A DNA stretch of 64,000 nucleotides, taken from Camarhynchus parvulus. Its lineage: Eukaryota > Chordata > Aves > Passeriformes > Thraupidae. The stretch's first letter is position 1; each line of letters begins with the position of its first letter. The translations under genes and the position numbers were made by a program. The notes under the pieces were generated by a model. The model made no database searches. It had not been told where the DNA came from and saw only the letters and a list, made by a program, of their open reading frames with translations. Of the stretch, positions 1 through 64,000 are shown piece by piece. The stretch covers positions 64,024,465 through 64,088,464 of the forward strand of contig NC_044572.1 in the NCBI RefSeq assembly GCF_901933205.1, given 5' to 3'.

Positions 1-3000
1 GCAGAAATATAATTCATGGTGTAAGTAAAAGTGGAGTGATTAGCCACAGATAGAGATTTACTGGAGAACTGATCTTTTTCTTGTAGAAGTGTAAAATTCT
101 ATTTCTACCTCTTGCATAGACCAGGGAATTGTACATAAGAATGTGTTGCTTAGCTGTTATTTGACTCAAATTGGTGCTTAGTGTGCTGAGTGCCAAGGAT
201 GCTCGTTGCACTTGAGAGAGTGTGTTTAGCTTGCACTCGGTGTTGTGCAGACTTGAAATGCTTTAGAAGCTTTTGTTTTAAACTGGGTCAGGTTTACCTT
301 GCAGCACATTAAGTGGGGAAGCCTGGGACTTGGCTGGGGTTACCCCTAAAATCCTGGGGAGATGGTCTCTGCTGGATGCTGAGACCTTGCTGTTGGTACT
401 GCTGGAATGCCCCAGTTCAGCTAGTTCAGGAAAAGCATGTTTGTGTCTGCTTTGGAATCCATTGTTGTGTCTGCAGTGTGGTGTAACCCATGGAGTTCAC
501 TTTGGATGGGCGCTGGTTTTGCTAGTGTCCGCATTGGGGCTGGGTAAGGTGCACAGGAAAGACACAAGTTGTGTTAACAACGTCCTGCATCCTGTAGCAT
601 GCAGTGCACAAGTGTTTCAGATAATGACCACGGGTGCAGACTGAGGGGTTGGGTTGCTGGTGTGACGGATTTCCCCCGGCACACAGCCAGTTCACACCTC
701 CCCAGAGGTGTGGGTGCATCACTGGGGCCTTCACACAGAGGTTACTTGGTCATTTAAAAACAAGCAGCAATAACACCAAAGGTGCTCAGCTGTTTCAGTC
801 CTGAAAGGGAATCAATAACTCATATTCTGTGAAGAGAGGTGCACTGAATCAGGATTAGAAATGCCAGTCAGTGTTACTGCTTCCAGGCTTGCCAGTGAGT
901 GTTCCTCCAATTACTGTTTGACTGAAGGCTCCAGGAGTGTTTTTTTTTTTAAATTTAAAGAAGCCTTTCTCTATCAGTAGGCAGGCCTGGAGTTGCACAG
1001 AAGAGAGAGATCAACTTTTACAGAACCATAGAAAGGTTGAAGTTGGCAAGGACCTCTGAAGTCCACATGATCTGACCTGCCTGCCCAAGCAGGGCTACCT
1101 AAAGCTGGTTGCCCAGGACCAAGCATGTCTCTGTGGCTTCTGGCTGTCACCAAGGAGAGGGAGTCTTACACTTCTTTGGGCAACCTGTACTTGGTCATCC
1201 TCACAGTAAAAAACTTTGTGTTTCCACACAAACAACAGCAATTTTACTGTAACATTCCATTTTATGTGGGATGGATCCCCAAATGCTGCTCCACTGTAAT
1301 GTCCAGCTGAAGTTTGTATGCAGCCTTTTCAGTTGCGTGTACCAAGAAGGATCAGGAGTGTTTCTTTATTGCAGAGGTCATTTATTGTGGGCTATGCTGA
1401 AGAAGGTGCTATGCTCAGGAGAGTGCATGGTGGTTTAATGTCATGCTTCCTTCACTGCTGGTGAGAGGCATTTGTCTGTCTCATAATGGGTCCACTCACA
1501 AACTTAAGCTGTGGATTTAGAAGGAATCAGTTTATGCAGAAGATGCCCTGAATTCCTACTGTACTGGAAGTATGAGTCTGGCTCACTTAGGCTCAGTCAA
1601 TTTTCAGTGGTTGCTCAGTTGCTTGTACACCCAGTGGAACATAAACCTTTAGCTGACTGCCCTGCTTCCCAAGGGAGCAGAATGGCACAACAGGAGCTTC
1701 TACTGTCCCCAGCATGTGATGGTCAGGGGAAAGTTGAGGCAAGGTACCTCTAACGTCCCAGAGTCCATTGTTAGGGAAGCCTGGGTCTGTCCCTCCACAC
1801 ATTGTCACCAGCCTTGGGGTGGTGGTGACCATTCTTGGACCTCTTGAACTAAACCAGTGCAGTAGTTGTGGTGTCCAACTTGGCACTTCTAATGGGAAGT
1901 CCAAGTTTGGTCATTTATCTACTATGGACTTGTAGTGACTAACAGAGAATATTTTGAAGTTGCACGTAGTTGAGCCTCCCACTGAAATCTTTGGCTAAGT
2001 AAGGTGAGGGAGGGATTGTCTTTGTCATTTGTTTTCAGTTAACCTCCATGTCATCCAGCAGGAACATAAGAAGTTACCTGATATTCATTTTTCCTGAGAA
2101 GCTTGAAAATGAGGTATTTTTTCTATTTTTATGTAATTTCTCCTTGACTGGCTGAGTATGTAACTGCTTGCTGCATACTTGCTTGTTCATTTAGAACCCA
2201 ACAAGTGTTAGGTTGTTGTTTTTGTTTTTCCTTTATGCTTTTTTCCCCCAGAGACAGCACTGAAGCATTCACTTTGGACTTTGGAGAGTGAAAGCTATCC
2301 CCCTCAAGCTTCACCCTGCCAAATATCTTCATGGGCTTTGCAAACAAGAAAAATAAGCTTAATTTGATCCATTTCTCCCCTCAAGCCATGCTTTCTCTCC
2401 AGAGAGGTCTAGAGTGGTGCCACATGTCTGTGCTGTCCCGTGCTGCACGCACCAATTCTTTTCCAGCTGATGTCCAAATGTTGTGGAAACTCCAGATAAG
2501 CAAAGTAATGGCAGATGTCAGACAATGATGCTTGAAAAGTGATGAGGAGTTTGGATTTTATTAAGGGGCCTGCCTGCAGGGAAAGGAAAGCAGAGAGCAT
2601 GGAGACAAAAGTTGCTGGAATATAGTAACTCAAAGGCTCATAAAGTAACAGTGATCCAGAGCAGCGTTCTGTGGACAGGAGATTAGCTGTCGTCTCCACA
2701 TGGGACAGCTTCAGCCAAAGATCTCCTCCTGAACACCACAGCTCCCGTGGCACAAATTTACCTAAAAGCCAAGCTTTTGTTCATTCTGCCACTCAGGGAA
2801 GAATTCTGTAGGCAGCTTTGTACCATTTGAAGGTACTGCTGGTCCGTGTGGCCTGAGGGTGCTGCTGCACCGCCTGCACCTTGCCCTGGCAGCTGCACCC
2901 GAAGCTCCCACTGCTCAGGAGCAGGGCAGCTGCTTTGTCCCACACACACCAGCTCGACTGTGTGACCAGGGCATGGCCACACCGTTGTTTTTGGGCTTGG

Positions 3001-6000
3001 TTGTCTGGGAACCTTGATCTGAGGAGCAAAGGGGGGAAATAGAGGTGAGGAAGATGATGGCAAAGCAATCCAGCCCTGCACCTGTGCTGAGGGCACTGAG
3101 CTCTTAGCCAGGCACTGCCAAGCAGCAGAGTGTGTTTGTGCAGGTGTGTCTGTTAAATGGAGAATTGATTTTTTTTTCCAGCCTCCTCTGTTTCCTGCCT
3201 ACAGATGGCATTGGATTGCAATTTGATTGTCAGTAATTACATGGACTTCACTGAAGACACACACATCCCTTCACTCAGACTGGCTTCCATTAAAACATAA
3301 CCCATCCCTTTTGTAGAGGTCTCAGTGTAAGAGATTGGACTATGTTCTCACATTCCCTGTACAATGTATTCTCAGCAATAATTTTCTTGTTAAAGCACAG
3401 AAATTACTGTATGTAACCCAACAACTATATACTGCTGCTGTGGAAGCCATAGCTTGATGTGAGGGAAGGGGATCTTTAGTCACAACCTACAATTTTGTTT
3501 ATTTATCCACATCTCACAGGATAGCCACAAAACTCATTGGCTGTCAGAATGGAAATACATACAAACACACACAAACAAGGATTGTGAGGTAGGTGAAAAG
3601 TCGCCCAGATGGAAGCAAACCAAAAAAAGCCCAATACCAGAGTTTTGATCATGTTGTGTTTCCCTACCAGCAAGGGAAAGGAACAGAATTTGGTCAGTTA
3701 AAGTAGATGGGTCTTTAATTTTTGTGTAATTGGAAGCCTCTGTGTGTCAGGGGAGGGGAGCTGCTTCTAGCTGCCACTTACAGTCAGGATGCTGAGTGTC
3801 ACTCGTCTCAGGGTCAGAATGTTTGCACCATCAGTTCTAAACACTGAAGAGCCTCAGCAGAGCTGTCACCCTTGCAGGGGGCCAGTGAGCCTGTTTGAAG
3901 GTATGTACTTAATCTTGTGAAAGCTTTTCCTCCTCTTTTCACTACACAGGGGCTTTGACTTGTCACCCACTGAAGCTACTCGGGGACGAAGGGTAACAAA
4001 AAATAGGACTACGTGATATGGATGTGCAGGAATGGCCCCTCTGCTGAACAGCAGCAGCACTTGCTGGTGCTGCACATTGACTCTGGCAGCTGGCGCTGGC
4101 AGGGCACAGCCTGCACCAGCAGCATTGTGGTGACAGATGGGGTTTGGTTGTGGGGTTTTTGGAAGCCTGTGCATGTCTAGTGCAGACTGTTGGATTTGTT
4201 CTTCACTGGGGGTGTGCCAGGTACCCCTTCAGCAGCTGAGGTACCACTTGTCCTTCTTTGCTGAGCTGCACCAGCCCAGGCACGGTGCTTGGGGCTCATC
4301 TGATCTGTCCCATCCATCTGCTCTGGGAAGTCTCCCTTTCCTGCTTTGCTCCCATGGAGGTGTGGGAGAGCCTGGCTGGTATCCTTGACTGCCTCTGTGT
4401 GTTACACTGTCAGTCACTGGGACAGAGGGTGATAAAATACACAGGCACCAGAAAGCTTTTTTTAAATGAATTTTTTAAGAAACTGCATACATCAGAGACA
4501 AACAATAATTTAAATACCATGCAGTTTCAGTATGTACAAAAACTAGGACATAGAGATCCAGTTTAATTTTTTCTAGTTATTTACATCATTTTCATACAGC
4601 CATAATCTGTTAAATTACAATACTGGAAGATCACGATTGACAGCCACCACATTCACTCCTATACAAAGACAATCTATATACATACACTTGGATATCAACT
4701 GGAAAATGCAACTGGTGCAGGAGTAACTGGGACACACAGGAACACAGGGTATGTGCCCGTCACCTCCTCTTTTTTTACAGAAGTTGTTCCAAGCTCGAGC
4801 AGACTGAACACCTGGGAAAAACAATTTGTCCCCCCTTCTTTCCTGATTTTCTTATTAACCTAGTCATTTCCCATGGCTATTTATACAAAGTTATTTTATT
4901 TGCAGGCACGTTAGGGAGCCCCCATTCATGTCTAACTATGGGTTTCCACCTTGCCCACATATTTTTATGAGTGCAAGCTCACTAGGCATGTTGGAAGTGC
5001 TCCCCCCTCTCTTGGTTTATAGTGTTTGCATTGCACAGGTGGTGCTGTAGAAATAAGGAAGGTTGAATTTGGTGAGCAGTTGCAGTGATGACAGAATTCA
5101 GTGGTTACACATGGATTAGGATGAGATTTATTTGTGTAATGGCCTCACTAAATGGTTTCAGTTAACATAAAATAGCTAAAAGTCTATCCTGTTCCTTTCC
5201 CTGCCTCTTCCTTCTCTTCTGATAATGCCCAGTGTGTTCACTAGGAATTGCCTAGACCCAAAAGTTGGCCTGAGCCCCTTCCCAGCAAACCTGCAGCCTG
5301 AAACTTCTTCAGCCTGCAAGTACCCACCCAGTGGGGTGTAGGGTGGGCAAAAGCCACAATGCCCACATTCCTTCTGAGTCTGAACGGTGTCACCAGGTCC
5401 CTGCAACTCTCTGCTGGTGAAGGTGTGCCACTATTGGGCTTCCTCACCACCACTTTTCCCAAATAACCAAACTTTCTTATCTAGATGTTTTGGAACTGCT
5501 TTTTCAATCCCCACCATCTTCCCAGCCACCCCTTAGTCCCCATTTCTACTTCCATTATTCTGCAGACTGCTGAATACAGCAGATGTCAAAATACTTGCAC
5601 ACTTTAGGTATTCAGAATTTGGTAGATATAGCCAAAATGCTTCCTTGATTATTACCTCTGGAGATGGATTACCTCTGGAATAGTAATTTTTATTCTGTGT
5701 TGACTTTTCCATTCTCTAAACCTGGTGTAATTTCTTTATTATCACTATTAATCTCCTTCCAGTCAGAACGGGGATGACTCTGCTAATACAGTCTTAGCAG
5801 GAATGCCATCATTATGTCCTACACGTAATCCAGGTCAAAGGAGAGAAATCATGACTGTTTGTTGTTTGTTTTTTTTCCCTTTACTGCCGACAGAATCACA
5901 GTTCCTTTGCCATGATAGAGATGGCTTTCACAGATCAGAAAATAATTCTCAAGAAACCAGATTTATAAAAAAAGGGACCAGCAGTTCCCCAGTTTGTGTG

Positions 6001-9000
6001 CAACTTCCCAGGGATGCCGGAGGTGGGTGTGCACACCAAGGGTGCAGTACTGTGTTCAGGCCCTGAAAGGAACATTCCTGCTGTGGAATGCCTTGGCAAA
6101 GGTTAACTTTGCAAACTACCCAGACCCACTGAAGCTAAAAGCAGATGGAATTGTCAGTTTGGTGATGTTGCAGTGCCAAACACCTTGTATGGCTTCTTTT
6201 TCCTCCCCTTCCCCCTTTTCAGGAATAAGCTCTATTTCTGTCTGGGGAGAAATATGGCAATTTTTCCACTTCTGTCTGGTGTCTGCTCAGCTAGGAGTTA
6301 AGTAAAAAAACCCAAAAGAATTAAGAAAAAAAAAAAAGCATGGCTGCATGGAGCTGCCCTAGGGACAGCACAAAATAATGGGGCAAGGCTGAGTGTGGCA
6401 ACTTGCTGAGTGGTCAGCAGGGACCTGCCTTGGGCTCACTGGGATGAAGGTGCTGGGGAATGTTTGGCCATCACCCAGGACTTGGCTGTTATGTATCTCA
6501 GACAGTGCTCAAGGGTTTATTTTGGGTGTCAGACTGGCAGTGTGGGACTGCTGGGGGCTGTGCCCGTCAGGGACAGTGGCAGTGCCCAGAGTGCTCATTC
6601 CCTTAGGGACTCCAGCACTAACGGACAACCAGCAGCCTGCAACTTCCACCTCCCTCCTCTTAATTTTGTTAAAAATGAAACAAACCCTCACCTTTCCCTC
6701 CCACTAGCCTACCAAGTCCTGTGATTCTTGTCACCACTGCTCCTTAAACAGTGTCCCTTCCATTTCACAGTGATCCTCTACACTAGAGATGCCAGGACAG
6801 GTGTGAGATCCATGCTGGGAACACAAGGATTTGTTGTTCTTCAGAACAGCTCTGTTCCAGAGCTCTTTGCTAATGCAGTGCAGTCTGTGCAGTTAAAAGC
6901 ATAAAGGCTTTCTTTCCTTGTTTTAAAGCTCTGATGCAGTCTTGTAACTTGTGTGCATATATATGTGAATGAATTTATAAACAAGAACTGAGGCTTTCAT
7001 GACAATAACCCCAAAGCAGTGTGTTCCTGGCTGGTAGTGCTCTGCCTCTGCTGCACTGAGCTGATAACACTGCACACTGAAGGCTTTCACTACTGATGAA
7101 CTTATATCTAAAGCAAGTGTGAGCTGGTGATACAGGGATCATGGTGTGTTTCCTCAGGAATCATCACCCGGTCTGGGAAGCACCAGAAACCACCTGGTTT
7201 TTACTTTCCTTTGATGTTCCATCCTACAACAGCCAATCCTCATTTAATAACTAATAATCCACAGCATTGCAAGAATGGCCATGGATGAGAATGAAAAGCT
7301 TTTGCTCCTCTCTGCTGGAGGGCCAATCTGCGAGGCATTGAGTGCCACCACCAAGAGCAGATGGAGGGCATCACCCTTGCTGCTGGGATTGTTGAGGCAG
7401 GCTGGGTGCTAGAGTCACTCCATGGGCTCTGTGCAGGTCCTTTGGCCGTACTCCTGCATCCAGAGGAGTGAGGTGAGGCCTGAGAAGAGGCAGGAGTGTT
7501 GGCACTACACTGCACTGACTTGAGCATCAAATGCTCAAGGGTGAGAGATGTCTTGGCCTGCAATCAGTGAAGGGCAATGTTAGCATGGAACAGGGGGAGC
7601 TGGACAGGGAGCACAGAAGAGAGGATAGATACATGGAAGACAGTGAGAAAGGAAAAATTAGTAAAAGAATAACAGAAATAATTATTCTGTAGTAAAAAAC
7701 TTTGGCCTCTCTGTTCAAACTGTCAAAGGAAAATAGCTATTGTGGAAGAAAAGGTGTCCTGGAATAATAATCTGGAACTTCTTAGTCATGTTGCTACAGT
7801 GCTTTCAGGCACTGTCCCAAAACATGGCATAGTACTATCCTATAAGAGCTTGAAAGGAATCCTGACAATGTCTGCCCCAGTTTGCTGGCATTATATTAGT
7901 TAAGGACTTAATTTTGGAAGGTGATGGCCTAAGTTCAGAAAAGCACTTAATTGTGTTCAGGTTCAATTAAGCCTCTTAGACATATTCTTGAAAGCAGTGA
8001 GGCTGTGTGTGCTTCCTTACTGTAGGGCACACGCTTAAGTTGGCAAGTAAGCCAGGCCCAGAGTGACCAGCTCTCTGAGCTCTGCTTGGTCAGTTTGTGT
8101 GTCAAACCACTATAATAAATATAAATTAAAACCAAAGTTAGAACCAATAATTTCAGAACACCTCTGAATTGCTGTCCTTATGCCTCAGCTGTAGGTACCA
8201 GTGACAAGTCCCACCATCCATAAGAATGCCCCAGACTCCTTTTGTTAGGCCAGGTAACACACCTTGTCATGCTTTGCTCAGTGTGAGCTTAGGATCAGTT
8301 CTTGAGACACCTGATAGAGGGACAACAGATATCCTCCATGGAACCTCCTGTCCCTCCTGTTGTGTGTCCCTCTGCAGAGCTGGAGGGCAATCCCAGCCTT
8401 TCCTGCTGCCAGGGGCACGCTGGCTCTCACACAGTCACAAGGTTTGGGTGTAAGACAAACTTGCAAACAAGCAGAGCAGATGCCATGCAGTGACCACGAA
8501 GAGATGGGCTTTTGCTTGCTGGTTCTCAGTGTTCTTGTCACTTACTGCTAATGGGCTCACAATCGGGTTTAGAAAATTATACTTGAAAGAGATGGAAAAC
8601 AAACAGTTGCTAGAAGTGAAGCAGCCTTCAGTAGGGGGTGCTGTTCTTCAGCGGATTTTTCTGCTTGGAAGCTGAATAATGTCTACTGACTGGCTGAAAA
8701 CTTCTCCAGGGAAAGAAATGCCTTTCTATCTCAGATGATATTCACAGGTGGGCCGGCCCACGGAGAGTTTTTCTCCTTCACTGTCCTCATAAGGTGCTCT
8801 CAGCTTGAAAGGAGTGTTTGGTGTAAGTGCTTTAGTGCCACAGGGGCTCATCTTTTGGAGACTTCACCCAGGCCAAGTGATTCCCTGAACACATCTCAGG
8901 GCTCTCTAGGATTGATGACAGAGGCTTGTCAGGATGAGGGGTGCCTGAAGACAACAATGGTTGCACCACCAGCTGGGCTTGAACACATATGGCAAATCCA

Positions 9001-9145
9001 CATGCCGGGAAAGTCCTATACATAGATGCCAAGTCTTGGCACGATTTCCCACCAGGGGTATTTTCTGTTACTGAGGCTTGAACCAGCAGGTCTGATGATG
9101 CTGCAGTACTCATCACATGTAAATACAACTCTCCTTTTTTTAATA
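1..9145. other. Flank downstream of PHACTR1; no gene recognised
   Basis: Reading frames here are short and unlike any protein I know. In human the neighbour past the PHACTR1 3' end is TBC1D7 in convergent orientation. I looked on the plus strand for its conserved C-terminal coding sequence and did not find it, so any such gene must lie left of the window. Contents seen are one CR1 fragment at about 1022-1230 and an AT-rich stretch at about 4440-4910 that resembles the end of a minus-strand 3' UTR. Some of this interval may be a long PHACTR1 3' UTR. Confidence 0.5.
1022..1230 (-). mobile_element. CR1 LINE 3' fragment
   Basis: Diverged CR1 3' end, read on the plus strand as its reverse complement. 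It starts ACCATAGAAAGGTTGA and contains AGCAGGGCTACCTAAAGC, GGTTGCCCAGGACCA and GGCAACCTG, ending near CCTCACAGTAAAAAACTTTG. The similarity to avian CR1 is from memory and the edges are approximate. It is a 5'-truncated old copy with no coding capacity. Confidence 0.7.
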
Positions 9146-9294
9146 TTTATTTTTCTACCTTTTTTTTTTTTTTTTAAGAAAGGCAGTTCGGAAGATTTAC
9201 ATTGTACGTAACAGGGAAGTGAATAATACCAGCACTTATGGTTCCTCTTAGTTATGTTTTGAAGATGGCATAGTAGTCAGGTAGAATTGATCTG
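9146..9294 (-). other. PHACTR1: PHACTR1 proximal 3' UTR with candidate poly(A) signal
   Basis: Sequence immediately after the stop. On the minus strand it carries an A16 run (9175-9160), and AATAAA occurs at 9151-9146, about 145 nt past the stop. This could be a proximal cleavage signal, but A/T-rich sequence makes such hexamers common and vertebrate 3' UTRs are usually longer. Other minus-strand AATAAA candidates lie further on, for example near 4900-4895. The true end cannot be set without transcripts. Confidence 0.45.
9160..9175. repeat. Poly(T) tract, T16
   Basis: Uninterrupted run of 16 T on the plus strand, read as poly(A) on the PHACTR1 sense strand inside the presumed 3' UTR. It could cause internal oligo-dT priming in cDNA libraries. 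Confidence 0.9.
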
Positions 9295-62032
<52,738 letters not shown>

Positions 62033-63656
62033 CTAAAAGAAAGAAAGAGAGCACTGGTGTTAAATTTTCATGTCAGTAAGAAGAAGAAGGAGATGAGAGT
62101 ATCTGCCTGGGTGAGCAGGTACTGAGGTTGCTACTCAACATAGGAGAGTGCACACCTTCCCTGTTGTGACAGACAGCTCCTATTGTATGCTCAGCACGGT
62201 CTCCAGAAAAAACACTGTTGTTTTGCAGCACTCCTGAGTCTCACAAAAAAACATCCCAGGGCTGTTCGTGCCCCTTAATAAACACATTAAGCAATACTTA
62301 ACAAGGCTTGTGGCACACTTTAAAGCCCTAATCCTCCAAAATAGCCCTATGAGGTAGATGCAACTTCTTCCACTCAACAGGCACACAAATAGGGGGAGAG
62401 CAATTAGGATGAGAGCAATTCAGTGTCTGAAGTTACAGGATGACTCACCACCATCATTGCCAGAGCAAAAGCTCAGGCACTCCTGATCCATCTCAGCCAC
62501 CACAGTACAATTACTACAAGTCACACTTCTTACAGCTTTGTGATGTGCAAAACATCTGGTGTAAAAAATTACATTAGAGGGCAAGAGAGAAAAGAAATAA
62601 GGTTTGAATACTAAACAGTACGGGTTTGGAAAAATAGAGGGTACATGAGGAGAAAAGTTAAAGGGCACTAGGTTGTTAGGACTAATGCATTCTTTTACAG
62701 AAGTGGCAGGCATGTTTCTCTGGACTCAAGCACTGAATTTTACCTTTTTAATTGTACTTAAAATATTCACTGAAGCCCATAGTTGATCAGACAGGAAAAG
62801 ACTTCACTGACTTCAATGAGAAATCAGTGAGAGGTGCACAAGCAAACCTCTCTTCCAGAACTCAACTGCAGAATAGAGATTTTTGGAGTTTCATTGCGAA
62901 ATATTTTCAGAAGGGAAAAGAAGTAACACGAGGGCTAGTAGTTGCCAAGATAGGTCACAAACCATGCTAAGAGTGAAAGAGAGAGAAAATATATACACTG
63001 TGAGCAACAACTCTAAGTTTGTCCCTAGGTGGAAGGCCAGGCCCTTTCCAGCCTGAAATATTGCACATATTTGTCTCTGCACTGTACCTCTGTGGGTCAG
63101 GCTTGCATGACCTTTGGTCTCTTGCTGCTTCTATTCACTCCTCTGTTATAATATGGTAAGGGAATTGCAGGGCCAGAACCTTCTTTTGACCTGGAGAAAC
63201 CTGGGAGTTAGATGCTGCTCTCCAAAGGTCATCACTATTCTGAATGCTACCAGATTTCTATAGTCCTTTTCCAGACTATACAAACTGGTTCTTTTTAGTT
63301 TAAACTATCCTTCCCCCCATTCCCTTCATTATTTCCTTCTTCCTGGCTTGTTCTGGGTATTTCCTGGACTTCTATCCATATCTAATAGCCAGGGTACACT
63401 AGGCTGATATCAGGACTAGCAAGCAGTGACACTTCTTGGAAATGATTACGGATTGTAAGGTGAAAAAAGACCACGAGCTAAGTTCAGATATGTCTCTTGA
63501 GTTATTTTAGTGCTAGTCACATCTTCCACAGCATCCACTTGATATTAGTGGTTTTGCTATGCTAGGAACAACACACTGACAGTGTAAGCCTTTCCCCTCT
63601 CCAGAATGTTTATAGGCTAACAACACAGAGGGGTCCAAGGGAGTGCAAAGATGAAA
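62033..63656 (-). other. PHACTR1: PHACTR1 intron (partial)
   Basis: Intron upstream of the linker exon, continuing beyond the right edge. The preceding coding exon (end of the N-terminal part) is not visible. It contains a possible second MIR-like fragment at about 62322-62400, a repeat-like segment at about 62764-62830, and then the LTR that reaches the window edge. Confidence 0.8.
62322..62400 (-). mobile_element. Possible MIR SINE fragment
   Basis: CCAAAATAGCCCTATGAGGT followed by AGATGCAACTTCTTCCACT resembles MIR sequence around CAACCCTGYGAGGTAGGTA in the same register, but it is heavily diverged and could be coincidental. Confidence 0.35.
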
Positions 63657-64000
63657 TGCTGCGTGCTGATTTTGGAGGGGATAGAGTTAATTTTCTTCAC
63701 AGTGTCTGGTATGGGGCTGTTTTGTATTTGTGTTGAACAAAGTTTCAGCTGATAATATAGAGATATTTTTGTTATTGCTGAGCAGGGCTTGCACAGAGCC
63801 AAGGCCTTTTCTGCCTTTTGAACTGCAATACAGTGGAAGGAAACCTGGGATGCATGGCAGGCCAGGACAGGTGATCCTATGTGACCAAAGGAATATTCCA
63901 GACCATATGGCATCATGCTCAGCATGTAAAGAAAGTGAAGGTAAGAAGGAGGAAGGGGGGGGGTGGTGTTTGGAGGGGTGGTGTTTGTCTTCCCAAGTAG
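63657..64000 (+). mobile_element. Endogenous retrovirus LTR, 5' part (cut by window edge)
   Basis: Recognised from memory as an LTR common in bird genomes. Diagnostic pieces are TTTTGGAGGGGATAGAGTTA, TTTTCTTCACAGT, TTGTTATTGCTGAGCAGGGC, ACAGAGCCAAGGCCTTTTCT, CCAAAGGAATATTCCAGACC, CATCATGCTCAGCATGTAAA and TGTTTGTCTTCCCAAGTA. The AGCATGTAAAG piece (about 63917-63927) occupies the place of the TATA box, here degraded. The element is antisense to PHACTR1. Whether it is a solo LTR or the 5' LTR of a longer provirus cannot be told because it runs off the edge. No viral gene is visible in the window. ERVL or ERVK class is not decided. Confidence 0.62.

Noticed and set aside
1..9145. Possible exons of TBC1D7, the expected neighbour
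   Set aside because: No plus-strand match to the conserved C-terminal coding sequence was found, so the gene is probably left of the window.

Overview
This window is vertebrate nuclear DNA, most probably from a bird. It shows small coding exons with GT-AG boundaries separated by long AT-rich introns, and several CR1 (chicken repeat 1) LINE fragments. An LTR at the right edge resembles one I remember from avian genomes. There are no operons, ribosome binding sites, CRISPR arrays or other prokaryotic features. Species and order cannot be fixed from the sequence alone.

One gene is recognisable: the 3' part of PHACTR1 (phosphatase and actin regulator 1), on the minus strand. Eight coding exons join in one continuous frame: 62032-61702, 54213-54005, 52318-52162, 26255-26200, 21389-21328, 14910-14770, 11502-11426 and 9310-9295, with the stop codon at 9297-9295. 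Together they encode about 349 C-terminal residues: a proline/glutamine-rich linker, an acidic segment, three RPEL actin-binding repeats, the RVxF-type PP1-binding region and the short C-terminal tail. The N-terminal exons, including the first RPEL, lie beyond the right edge.

Layout from left to right: 1-9145 is downstream flank, or an unresolved 3' UTR extension, with one CR1 fragment near 1.0-1.2 kb. The PHACTR1 stop and proximal 3' UTR follow at about 9.15-9.3 kb. From 9.3 to 26.3 kb come five exons with introns of 2.1, 3.3, 6.4 and 4.8 kb. A 25.9 kb intron (26.3-52.2 kb) holds most of the repeats, including a 1.4 kb CR1 with a decayed reverse-transcriptase domain and a small oppositely oriented CR1 tail nested in it. 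The exons at 52 and 54 kb, a 7.5 kb intron and the exon at 61.7-62.0 kb come next. The window ends inside an antisense endogenous-retrovirus LTR.

The coding exons act as one unit. The RPEL repeats bind G-actin and so gate nuclear import and PP1 access, and the C-terminal segment docks the PP1 catalytic subunit to form an actin-regulated holophosphatase. I found no convincing undescribed system. The points most worth a second look are a coding junction that lacks a short segment I recall in human PHACTR1, an unassigned 52-bp dispersed repeat pair, a concentric imperfect palindrome, and the edge LTR.
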